Shown: positions 10,633 through 19,593 of the stretch, in pieces
Layout of the letters: each line of letters opens with the position of its first letter
Position numbering within the stretch: position 1 is the first letter of the stretch
NCBI RefSeq assembly: GCF_022376445.1
Contig: NW_025955333.1
Span: forward strand, 1 to 38,091
DNA: 38,091 nucleotides
Origin: Fomitopsis serialis
Lineage: Eukaryota > Basidiomycota > Agaricomycetes > Polyporales > Fomitopsidaceae
Reading direction: 5' to 3'
Program-made: the position numbers and the translations under genes
The notes under the pieces: generated by a model
What the model saw: only the letters and a program-made list of their open reading frames with translations
What the model was told of the DNA's origin: nothing
Database searches by the model: none

Positions 10633-12159
10633 ATGACCGACGCAGGAGCACCAGCCTCGAAGGCGGCTTCAATGCCTGCACGCGGACACTCCACTGCACC
10701 TGTCTTCGACGAGTCAGAACCTTTCTCATTCAACCGCTTTTTCCAAGACCTCGAAACACACTTCGCACGATGCCGAGTTACCGACGACTCCGACAAGAAG
10801 TCATGGGCAGTTCGCTACCCTCCTATCCGCGTCTCCGACCTATGGATGATGCAGCCAACATTCAAGGATGCTACGAAGCCCTACGAGGAGTTCGTGACCG
10901 CCCTACGAGCACTCTATCCTGGAGCTGATGACGAGCACAAGTACTTGCTCGCTGATCTCGACACAGTCGTCCATGATCGCATAGAACTCGGGATGACCAA
11001 TGCCCTCCACCTCGCTGCCTACTACCGCGACTTCTACATGATTTCGGAGTACCTGATCGCTCGAGGTTCGCTTTCGACACTCGAACAAGATCGGAAGTTC
11101 CAGCAAGGCTTTCCGAATACGCTCTGGGGTCCCATCGAGCAGCGCCTGTTCATGCGGAACCCTGACCGCTCTCGAAGGAAGCCCTGGACGTTCGCAGAGA
11201 TCTACGAGTCAGCACAGTGGGTGTTAGATGGTCCTACACCAGCTTCGACCTTTCGGCAAGCTAGTCCCCCTATGCCTACGACCACACCCGCTGCGTCTAT
11301 CCTGCCATCCCCACCTGTGACCACGAAGTTCGAAGACCTCCTACCATTGCTACAGACGCTGATCAAGACCCTCGAGGCCCAGCAGTCTCACAGCCGGTCA
11401 CCTGAATTCTCGAACAGTCGTGACAGCCCTCGGTGCTTCTATTGCGGACGTTCGGGATGTTGGATCGGTGACTGCGAGATGTTCGAAGAAGACAGGAAGA
11501 AGGGCCTGTGTCGACGGAACCCCGATGGCAAGATCGTCTCGTTCGACAACCGCTTCATGAGTCGCCGAGACAGCGAGACCCTCCGAGACGCTATCTACGA
11601 ACATGCACGTCGTTCGAGCAAGTTAGGACTCAGTTCGTCGTCTTCGAGTGGTTCAGGCAGTGCTATGCAAGGCGCTACAGCCACGCAGTTGCTCTATGAA
11701 GCAGTCGAGAGTCCGCCTATCCCTACGCATGCCCTCGACATTGGAGAGATGCTAGCCTGCATGGACACCCAGCTATCACGGTTGACGGAGATCTACGCTC
11801 GGGAACAGCGTAAGCAGACCGTTGTCGACCGAGTTGTCATCGAGAAGCATCCCCTACGCTCGAACACCCACCTGGCTGATCAACCACTACTACCCATGAC
11901 GTGTTCGAAGTTTTCGGAGCGAGCCCCAAACCGCCTGCCATGTTCGAAGACGAGACCAAGTACCCCAGCGCCTGCGCCAGTCGTCCGACCTACCATCGAC
12001 ACCGAGAGTCCCGCTTTCCCATCTGCAAATGTTCGAGACATGACCTACGCACCTCCTCCCACCCAACATTTCGAAGCGACCCTACGAAGTTCGAAGCGAG
12101 CCCTCGAAATTTCGAAGCATCTCCCACGAAGCGACAGAGCCGAGCCAGCTTCTTTATAG
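10633..12159 (+). CDS. Gag-like capsid/nucleocapsid protein of the LTR retroelement
   Basis: Gag forms the particle and binds the element RNA. From the first in-frame ATG (10633) the product is 508 aa. The frame is open without an ATG back to 10045, so a longer product with non-AUG initiation is possible; a GTG lies at 10273. A capsid-like helical region with the FNRFFQDLETHFARCRV, YEEFVTALRALYPGADD and AAYYRDFYMISEYL segments is followed by a single zinc knuckle at about 11434-11475. The knuckle reads C-x2-C-x4-C-x4-C, with Cys in place of the usual His. After it comes RRNPDGKIVSFDNRFMSRRD, a tail block common in basidiomycete retroelement gags as I recall them, then a Ser-rich segment. There is no protease motif (DTG/DSG) after the knuckle. 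Assignment to Gag is firm; the start is uncertain. Confidence 0.85.
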   Translation: MTDAGAPASKAASMPARGHSTAPVFDESEPFSFNRFFQDLETHFARCRVTDDSDKKSWAVRYPPIRVSDLWMMQPTFKDATKPYEEFVTALRALYPGADDEHKYLLADLDTVVHDRIELGMTNALHLAAYYRDFYMISEYLIARGSLSTLEQDRKFQQGFPNTLWGPIEQRLFMRNPDRSRRKPWTFAEIYESAQWVLDGPTPASTFRQASPPMPTTTPAASILPSPPVTTKFEDLLPLLQTLIKTLEAQQSHSRSPEFSNSRDSPRCFYCGRSGCWIGDCEMFEEDRKKGLCRRNPDGKIVSFDNRFMSRRDSETLRDAIYEHARRSSKLGLSSSSSSGSGSAMQGATATQLLYEAVESPPIPTHALDIGEMLACMDTQLSRLTEIYAREQRKQTVVDRVVIEKHPLRSNTHLADQPLLPMTCSKFSERAPNRLPCSKTRPSTPAPAPVVRPTIDTESPAFPSANVRDMTYAPPPTQHFEATLRSSKRALEISKHLPRSDRAEPASL

Positions 12160-12367
12160 CACAGCCCCCGCCCCAGCTTGCCGAACTGGCTGTCGAGTCC
12201 TCATCGAACACTCCGTGTGTACCATTGACATCTGAGGAGCTTCGAAAATTGCCTTCGTACCTTCGCGACCGATACTGGGCAGCACTGACGCCTCGGACGG
12301 CGGAGCGCAAGACGAACCAGGCGTCTACAAACACTGCAGCTATGGAACCACTTTCGAACTACAGCTT

Positions 12368-13218
12368 ATGATCGAAGACACTTCCCCAGCTGTCACCGTG
12401 TTAGGGGACCTTCCGGAGGGCAGCCTTACGTTAGAAGAGACTCCTACGTCTTCGAAGTCTTCAGACATACGACCTACATCTTCGAAATCTTCGGACAGTC
12501 GACCTACGTCTCCGAGATTGTCAGATGACCAACCTGCACCTCCGAAATGTTCGGACTATCGACCTATGTCTTTGAAGCCTTTGAACGGTGATCTCCCCAC
12601 GTGACGGAATCTTTGAGTGCTCCTACGACATTGGACACTCCTCTTATCTCTCCGAAATGGCCAGATCATGCCCCTACGTCTCCGAAACTTCGAACGGTCA
12701 AGCCATGTCTCCGAGATTTTGGACTATCAACAGATGTCGACTTCGAACAATCTCTCTACGCTGATGGAATCCTCAACACTCCTACGACGTTTGACACCCC
12801 TTCTATCCCTTCAGAATTGCAACACCACACTCCTACGTCTCAAGAATCTTCGAACTTTCGAGCTACATCTCTGAGATTGTCAGACCACCATCCCAGGTCT
12901 ACGAAATCTTCGAAGCCTCTTATGCCATTTCTAGAATCGTCGAACTGTCCCCTCCCATCTCCGGAACCTTCCGACCTTCCTGCTATGCCTCCGAAATCAT
13001 TGGATGCTTATGCTTACGCTCCGAAAAGTTCGGACTATCTTTCTGCAACTACGACGCCTTTGGATCCTCCTATGATGTCTACCCCACTCCTTCGATGTTG
13101 CCAGACTCTGCTCCTACGTCTTCGAAGTTACCGTGCGCTGTGCTACCGCCAAAATCTTCGAACACTCCTACGATGGATGGCCTGTCACCTCCACTGGCTA
13201 CTATGTTGCCGAGCATGA
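12368..13218 (+). CDS. Low-complexity tandem-repeat ORFs of the LTR retroelement (two overlapping frames)
   Basis: An ATG at 12368 opens a frame to 12604, and a second frame (12601-13218) takes over with a 4-bp overlap. The first frame encodes near-perfect 10-residue repeats of the type PTSSKSSDIR (30-bp DNA unit, about 12449-12600). The second continues as more degenerate Ser/Pro/Leu repeats. There is no known domain. The region may be spacer rather than gene. The same TCTTCGAAG words found in the LTR and gag dominate it. Confidence 0.35.
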
Positions 13219-13227
13219 CGAGCAGCC

Positions 13228-13603
13228 CATGATTGCCTCCCCGCCCCGCCCGTCTCTTGTATCTATCTCTGCGCTGACCGAGGACGGTCACAATTTCAGT
13301 AAGGGGGAGGATCACCGTGACCACTTGGTAGTACCATCACCAGACACGCCTCGAAAGATAGACCCACACCTCGAAGACGTCGAACATACCCTATTGCTCT
13401 CGCAACCAGCAGGTCCACCCAAACACGTGTCGAGAGTCTTCTACATGTGTGTGGTGCTGTTCGTCACTGCCGCACTGTTTTTCGCTTTTGGAGACAATCT
13501 ATGGCCATGGGATCGACGTGGAGTGCATGAACAACAACTCCGAACGTTCGAAGACACGTACCTAGTCTACCACCCGACATGGCCCCAGACCCGACAAACC
13601 TAA
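13228..13603 (+). CDS. Small ORF with one membrane segment, LTR retroelement
   Basis: The frame is open from 13133, with the first ATG at about 13228, giving about 125 aa. A hydrophobic stretch (FYMCVVLFVTAALFFAF, about 13440-13490) followed by DNLWPWDRR looks like one membrane-spanning helix with charged residues after it. It lies where some LTR elements carry a third, env-like ORF, but no signal peptide, cleavage site or family is visible, so env is not claimed. An internal copy of the polypurine-tract region (13272-13309) lies inside the coding frame and reads LTEDGHNFSKGE. Confidence 0.4.
13272..13309 (+). repeat. Internal copy of the 3' polypurine-tract region
   Basis: About 38 bp match 14087-14124 apart from two bases, including CGCTGACCGAGGACGGTCA and ATTTCAGTAAGGGGGAG. 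The real 3' polypurine tract lies about 815 bp downstream. Confidence 0.8.
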
Positions 13604-13631
13604 TCGTTCGTAGAGTGAATACCTTGCAAAG

Positions 13632-13928
13632 ATGCCCGCTGCACCTCGGGGTGAGCCTGAGCGTTACGAGACAGTCAGGGACCTCGACTTCCTTCGAGAC
13701 GACCTAGAGCAAGCTCCGAACATGTCAGTCAGGCAGTCACCCAATGCGAAGACGAGACCTCGCTATCACGGCCCATTGGTCGTTCAATCACGCAGCCACG
13801 CACGTCACAGTGTACCGCTGGCTAGAGAGAAGGAGAAGGAGTCTACGATGTCCCTAGGAGCCTCCGAACACTTTGAAGATGCATTTGACAAGCTGGATGC
13901 AGACAGTGTTTTGTACGAAGACAGCTAG
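13632..13928 (+). CDS. Short ORF of unknown function, LTR retroelement
   Basis: A 98-codon ATG-to-stop frame (MPAAPRGEPERYETVRD at its start), hydrophilic and charged, with no recognised family. It is followed by about 200 bp of sequence leading to the polypurine tract. It may be part of an untranslated spacer. Confidence 0.3.
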   Translation: MPAAPRGEPERYETVRDLDFLRDDLEQAPNMSVRQSPNAKTRPRYHGPLVVQSRSHARHSVPLAREKEKESTMSLGASEHFEDAFDKLDADSVLYEDS

Positions 13929-14113
13929 GGTCTTCTACGGTGCTAGACGAGCTGTTCCCGCCGTAGGGGGCAATGATACCACCCAAGCAATCCTTAGTTC
14001 ACGTCCTACCTCCATTTTCAACCATCCCTCGCCTTCTACCGACCCCGGAGGTCCTCTATGGAACAAGCACCCTTCATCGCTATACCCGCTGACCGAGGAC
14101 GGTCAGGATTTCA

Positions 14114-14125
14114 GTAAGGGGGAGA
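14114..14125 (+). other. 3' polypurine tract
   Basis: AGTAAGGGGGAGA directly precedes TGATACG, the first bases of the 3' LTR. This is the expected site for plus-strand priming. Confidence 0.85.
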
Positions 14126-15104
14126 TGATACGCCTCTAGGCTATCTAAGCCCCGAAAACGCAATCTAGGCCTCTACGATGCTCCGAAGCTCTTAGAAGAT
14201 CCACTACAACTGTTCGAAGATTTCGAAGTTCATAGCCAACCCTGGCTCACCTTAGAAGACTATCCGCGACCTTCCGGCACCTCAGTGACGCTATAGGAGC
14301 ACCTACCCACCTATCTAGACGACCCCAGAGCACGCAGGTCACTCGAAGATACACTATGTGTTAGAAGACACTCGAACATGTTAGAAGACGTGCTACGGTG
14401 TTAGAAGATCTCCTGCGAGACCATAGGATGCTACAGGATGTCCAGTGAGTCCTTGCAGGTCGTCTCACATCCTCGACGAGTGGTCTTGGTTTCTGGCGTC
14501 ATGTGATAGCCGGTCGGCCTTCGGACCACTGGTTAGCGAGCCCGAGAGCAGTTGTCACGTGTTAGAAGCCATAGCCGGATGTTTGGGGCCGACGGAGCTC
14601 CGTAGTGGTGATAACCGTATTTTCCTGTATATACTCTGGGACTTGTTCCCCTCGAATCTGAGAGACCCCCTTACCCTCTCAATCTCACCTCGCACCGGCG
14701 AGGTTCGTCAGTCAGCCAGTACGTTCGAAGTCAGCAAGTTCGCCAGTCAGTCAGTACGTTCGAAGTCAGTCAGTCAGTTCGCCAGTACATTCGCCAGCTC
14801 GTAGTTGCCCCGAGAGGCTCTACACTTCTTCTCCTGCCGTCGCTCGCCTTCCTTGTCACCGTTCGTTCGACACGTCTGTCGAAACCCTCCCTCCTATCTT
14901 CGAGGCTTAGCCCTCGTCTTCGAACAGTCTTCGACATCTTCGAAGCTCTCCCACGTCGTTCGGAGTCTTGTCCGTCCTCCTCCTTCTTACCTAGACCACT
15001 GTACAGTCCCCCGTACATCTCATAGACTCAGAGGCCTCGCATACCACTGCTCGACCTCACGGTTGGGTTTTTGTGTGGCTTTTGTGTTCTTTTCGGTCGC
15101 GTCA
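14126..15104 (+). repeat. 3' LTR
   Basis: 979 bp, no difference from the 5' LTR noticed on reading. It is followed by the CCGT duplication. Confidence 0.95.
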
Positions 15105-15108
15105 CCGT
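15105..15108. repeat. 4-bp target-site duplication (CCGT), right of LTR element
   Basis: Partner of 9033-9036. Confidence 0.7.
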
Positions 15109-15683
15109 GAGCGTGCAAGGCGAATGCCAAGCCCACAAACACGACCGACGAACATGCTCCTGCGCCTGGCAGAATCCCAGGGGTGAAGGACTGGGGTGTC
15201 CCACCGCCTGCAGACCGTGGGCTCGGGCGCGAGGGGCCAGGGCGGGCAGGCGAGCAGGTGGTCGGGCAGGTGGCCGGAAAGGCCACCGGACGAGTGAGTG
15301 AGCAGACGGACTCGGATAGGGTAAGCCCAGGGCGGGCACAGGGTGCGGACCGGCACTACCAGCACAGCAACTGCGAGCATGCAGGGCGGACACCCAGCGT
15401 GCAAGCGCCGCCGACGAACGGGAGGCGGGCATGTGAGCAAACACGGTGACCGCGACAGTGGGCAGGGCCGGGGTGCACACAAGACATGTCAACCACGAGC
15501 ACCTACGCGATTGCCCACACATTGCGCCCACTAACCTGCGGACCCGCCTACTTACCTGTGGACCCGCGAACCCGCCTGCACCCGTGCAGAACCCGTACCC
15601 GCTGTCACAGGTCGGTACCTGGGGCGGGTACGGGTACGGGTACACCTCGGGACACCCGCGGGTGTACCCGTGCTCTGCACTAA
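15109..15683. repeat. Right part of the G-rich minisatellite tract, ending in clustered palindromes
   Basis: The same GGGCGGGCAGGCG-type words continue from the tract left of 9036. Towards the right end the repeats change to ACCCGC/GGGTAC words. ACCCGTACCCGC (15591-15602) pairs with GCGGGTACGGGT (15624-15635), and its loop holds CAGGT...ACCTG. ACACCCGCGGGTGT (15652-15665) is a perfect 14-bp palindrome, and GGGTACACC pairs with GGTGTACCC around it. The copia homology begins about 20 bp later. Confidence 0.7.
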
Positions 15684-18262
15684 TTCGAGGCACTGGACCT
15701 CTTGAAAACCAAGGAGGCAGGCGAAACGCTCGACTCGTTCAGCAACTTCAAGACGATGGCGGAGTTGCAGACGGGCAAGAAGGTCTTGCATATACGCACC
15801 GACAACGGGCACAAATTCGACAATGCGCTCTGGGCAGTGTTCACCCGAAAGCATGGGATCATCCACGAGACGACAACACCATACACGCCCCAACAGGACG
15901 GAGTAGCCGAGCGCGAACACCGGACCCTAGGCGATCATGCCAGATCCATGCTGTTCGACGCCGGGTTGCCGGTTGGACTGTGGGGAGAGGCGTACAAGAC
16001 CGCGACATACGTCAAGAACCTGACAGTGTCTGCACGTCAAGGGGGACGTACGCCATACGAGGTTTGGTACGGGCGGGTGCCGAATGTTGCGCATCTACGC
16101 GCCTTTGGTTCGGTAGCATGGGCGAAGGTACCTGACGAGACTCGTACCAAGCTAGACCCGAAGTCGATCCAGTGCATCCTTGTTGGATACACGGAGAATG
16201 CCAACTACAGGTTGTGGGATCCGGCCTCTGGACGCATGATCCGGAGTCGAGACGTCATATTCAAGGATGGACCTGGGCACCGGACTCTGCCTCAGAGCAT
16301 ACAGAGCATCGCGCAGATCGAAGACGCGGAGCAGGAGCCTGGACACTTCGAAGAGGAGCCCGACGCCAAGCCAGAGCCTATCGAGCCAGAGGTAGCGGGG
16401 GAGACAAGACCCGTAGAGGCGGATGAGCCTATCAAAGCACCAAGGGAGGTGGTAGCGCTGCGTAGATCCACGAGGGCCACCGCGCCGAGTCAAAAGCTAC
16501 GTGAGTCCCACGAGTCCGACGAACGCGAGCAGACAGCACACAGCAGGGGAGAAGCATGGGCGGTTGACGATGATGCGCCCGTCCCTCGTAACCCGAGTCC
16601 AGAGGGCGCTTACCTGGCAATGTTTACGGAGGCGACACCTGTAGGGAGAGATGGGGACGTATGTTGGTACCGCGGGGGAAAGACGCCGGAGACCTACAAG
16701 GAGGCATGTCAGCAGCCAGACATTTGGACGCCCTCGATGGACAGCGAGATCAACGGGCTGAAAAAGATCAACGCCTGGGAACTCGTACTGCGCACACCGG
16801 ACATGAATGTTATAGGTAACAAATGGGTCTACGCCCGGAAGTTCAACGGTGATGAGGAGTCCGACGGGAAGTGGAAGCCGAAGGCGCGACTTGTGGCGAA
16901 AGGATTCCAGCAGATCCCCGGAGTCGACTATTTCGAGACCCACGCCTCTGTCGTGTGGTTCGAGTCCTTACGCCTGGTGTGTGCGACAGCTGTCGTACAC
17001 GACATGGAGATGGCGCAAGACAATGTCGAGAAGGCGTACCTCAATGCATCCCCGGAGGAGACCATCTACATGGAGCAGCCAGCCGGCTATGTTTCGAAGG
17101 AGTTCCCGACACACGTGTGCAGGATGGTACGAGGGCTGTATGGGTGCATGCAGGCTGGAAATGACTGGTGGAAACATCTCGACGAGACGTACCAGGACCT
17201 AGGTTTTTCGCGATCGGGATCGGACAAATGCGTGCGAGCAAGGTTCAACAAAGATGGGCTGGCAATCACCGCAACGTACACGGACGATATTGGGGAAGCG
17301 GCGGACTCACCTGGTGGGCTGGCGACTGTTCGATCCGAACTCGCTGTGCGGTACCGGCTCAGCGGGGGAGGTGAGCTGAAATACATGTTAGGAGTCTTGA
17401 TCGAGCGGGACCGGGCGCAAAAGACAATGTGTCTATCCCAGCGCACATACGCGGAACACGTGCTCGACCGGTTCGGGATGAAGAATTCAAACCCAGTCAG
17501 GGCGCCGCTCGAGCCTGGCTGCAAGCTGTCGAAGGAGGCTGAGCCGGCAACCGCTGAGCAGCGTGAGGAGATGGAGAAGATACCTTACCGCGAGGCGCTT
17601 GGTGTGGTCATGTACCTCGCTGTTGCAACACGTCCCGATCTCGCCTACCCAGTCCAGCTCCTTAGCCGCTTCATGGCGAACCCATCGTACGAACACTGGC
17701 GCGCGCTCAAGCGTGTCCTTCGCTACATCAAGGGGACTCTAGACTACGGCATAGCCTACGACGGGAATCACTCAGCGGGACTCCAACCCACGGTCTACTC
17801 GGACGCGTCGCATGGCGACTGTGCTGACACTGGACGGTCGACGCATGGGCACGTCGTCATGATGGCAGGCGGGCCAGTCTCGTGGAGTTCACGGAGGCAA
17901 GCCGTGGTAACGTTGTCGACCACTGAAGCTGAGCACATCGCCGCAGTTCACGCAGGGCAGACAGGGGTCTAGATCGCGAACTTCATGGACGAAATCTACG
18001 TGCCGATCCAGCGCCCTGTGGTGATCCGAATGGACAGCGCCGGGGGAGAGAGTCTGGCGACTCGGTCAACGAACTTCTCGCGTGTGTGACACCTGCACAT
18101 CGATACCATTGGTTGCGGGAGGCGATCCGGGGTAAGCAGTTGAAGATTATTCATATTCCGGGTGCAGACAACCCAGCGGACATTTTTACGAAAGCTCTCT
18201 CACTACCTACTTTACTTAAGCACTTATTGTACATGCGCGTCGCGGTCCCGGGGGAGTGTTGA
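15684..18262 (+). pseudogene. Ty1/copia pol remnant: partial integrase, reverse transcriptase, RNase H
   Basis: The main frame is open from 15684 to the TAG at 17970-17972. In order it shows: integrase core from its middle on (HIRTDNGHKFDN with the second acidic residue, PYTPQQDGVAEREHRTL with the catalytic Glu); a spacer rich in Glu and Pro; reverse transcriptase (NKWVYARKFN, KARLVAKGFQQIPGVDYFET, KAYLNASPEETIYMEQPAGY, TATYTDDIGEAA); then RNase H (RPDLAYPVQLLSRFM, YSDASHGDCADTGRSTHG). The first integrase Asp is lost with the 5' truncation. The usual Q-x-D-V catalytic Asp of reverse transcriptase reads QDNVEKAYLN, so Asp is replaced by Asn. The stop at 17970 interrupts RNase H, and the tail (HWLREAIRGKQLKIIHIPG to ADIFTKALS) continues in another frame to 18262. 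The element cannot be active. Confidence 0.92.
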
Positions 18263-18452
18263 GGTGGGACCGTGACGCGGGCGCTTCGTGACGATGCGGA
18301 CATGTGACTGACGAATCGACTGTAACGGACGCGTGTAGAGTACAGCTACCTCAGTCGAGTACCACGAGGACGAGACTGAGGTAAGCTCGTCTGAACTGTA
18401 TTTCTGGGCTACGAGGCTGATACTGTATTGCTAGACCCTTGTAACTTTAACA
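18257..18452 (+). repeat. Probable copia 3' LTR (short, 196 bp) containing a potential 54-nt intron
   Basis: It begins TGTTGAGG right after the purine tract and ends TTTAACA, giving TGTT...AACA ends. The end is inferred because no second complete LTR exists in the window. Positions 18381-18434 have the form of an intron: GTAAGC donor, CTGAT before the 3' end, and CTAG acceptor. Confidence 0.65.
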
Positions 18453-18468
18453 GGTACTGTAGTAATGG

Positions 18469-18517
18469 AGTCGAGTACCACGAGGACGAGACTGAGACCC
18501 TTGTAACTTTAACAGGT
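18469..18517 (+). repeat. Partial LTR copy lacking exactly the 54-nt GT-AG segment
   Basis: Positions 18469-18496 repeat 18353-18380 (28 bp) and 18497-18517 repeat 18435-18455 (21 bp) without a mismatch. The 54 nt between them in the first copy (18381-18434) are missing here. Confidence 0.85.
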
Positions 18518-19593
18518 TCCCCTATTGATTTTTGATGTGGCGAGGACAAAGTCCATGACTCCCCAGTGGCTGCTGAGTTCCCACGCCTGTCTGCAGTCTC
18601 AAATGTTCTGTGGGGTGTACTGTACGTTCAAAACACTAATGCTACTGCCCAAAAATTGTTTCCTGTGTATTGAAATGATTCCCCATTCATTCCATGGCTT
18701 ACAGTGGGCTCCCCCATGTAATTCCTGGCTCAGCCAGGCGAGGTTCGGCCCAAGTGGCTGGCTTTCCCACGCCCAGTCCCAGTGCATTCCCCTGTCCTGA
18801 GCTCACCATGTGTTCAAACTACACAAACCATCAGGAATACACTGTGTCTGCATGCCCACATGCATTCCCAATGGTTCCATGGCTTACAGTGGGCTCCCCC
18901 ATATCGTGGGCAGAGACGGAACGAAGAGCAATCGAATTTTAGGGAAAGGGTAATAGGAAATGAATTGAAAGCGAAGCGCGCTTGGCAGAGACGAAGCGAA
19001 GAGCAATCGAACTTGAGGGAAAGGTCAATAGAAATCGAATCGAAGTGTAACAAACCGAGTAAAAGTCAATTACTATATCAATACTATATTAATCAAACCG
19101 CAATATCTTCACAGCACGACTCAATATATATATAGCTTTTGGCGACTGGCTCAGGGTTGGGGCCGGTATCTGTTCGCAGTTGAGCGCTACCCAATGTCAG
19201 CGCCCTCCGCAACGTGCAGACTGTGCCCGGTGTCGTGTCCGGCGGCGGGCCAAAGGACATAGCCCTACGTCGTGTCCAGCGAGAACTCGCAGATCAACGC
19301 GTCGCGCGCTCAGAAGTGAGCCGCGATGTGTAATATAATAACTTGATGTCGGTTGACACGCTCAACGCGGCCGACGACGCACTCGACATTGATGGTGTCG
19401 TGCGGGACGAGCCCGCGTAGATGGTGAGTGGTCCGAGCGCTAGCGCCCAGCGCGTTGCTCTCGGCCACACCCACTCAACTGCGACTGCGACTCGGGCAGC
19501 CCCCATGACCGCCGGAGCGCACCGCAAGCCGCTTGCACACAGGCGAGCTCGAACTGGCTCCCGGCTAGCTGAACCACTACTGCCAGTTCACTG
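18518..19593. other. Gene-free stretch with two sets of local repeats
   Basis: No gene is recognised. A 28-bp sequence beginning TTCCATGGCTTACAGTGGGC is present identically at 18690-18717 and 18875-18902, within looser repeats of about 185 bp. A 75-bp unit beginning GCAGAGACG is tandemly duplicated with changes at 18910-18984 and 18985-19050. An alternating TA run lies at 19124-19134. The rest to 19593 shows nothing clear. Confidence 0.6.

Larger units (their letters stand above)
9037..15104 (+). mobile_element. Gag-only (pol-less) LTR retroelement, recent insertion
   Basis: Two 979-bp LTRs flank an internal region of 4,110 bp. A 4-bp duplication CCGT sits on both sides, a primer-binding-like TGG lies 3 bp after the 5' LTR, and a purine tract lies right before the 3' LTR. 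Inside are a gag gene, a tandem-repeat ORF, a small membrane-segment ORF and another short ORF. No protease, reverse transcriptase, RNase H or integrase motif was found, so it must depend on enzymes in trans. I saw no difference between the LTRs, which implies a young insertion. It resembles the known class of large non-autonomous LTR elements that keep gag. Which autonomous family drives it cannot be told here. Confidence 0.88.
15684..18452 (+). mobile_element. 5'-truncated Ty1/copia retrotransposon
   Basis: Only the 3' half of pol and the 3' LTR remain. The 5' LTR, gag, protease and the first part of integrase are missing; homology starts abruptly after the palindrome cluster. A purine tract CCGGGGGAG and a TGTTGAGG LTR start close the 3' side. 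Confidence 0.88.

Noticed and set aside
13228..13603. Env gene of an endogenous retrovirus
   Set aside because: Only one hydrophobic helix, with no signal peptide, cleavage site or known family; described simply as a membrane-segment ORF.
15624..15645. GGGTAC repeats as an interstitial telomere
   Set aside because: Only about three units, a unit unlike the usual fungal TTAGGG, and better explained by the local inverted repeats.
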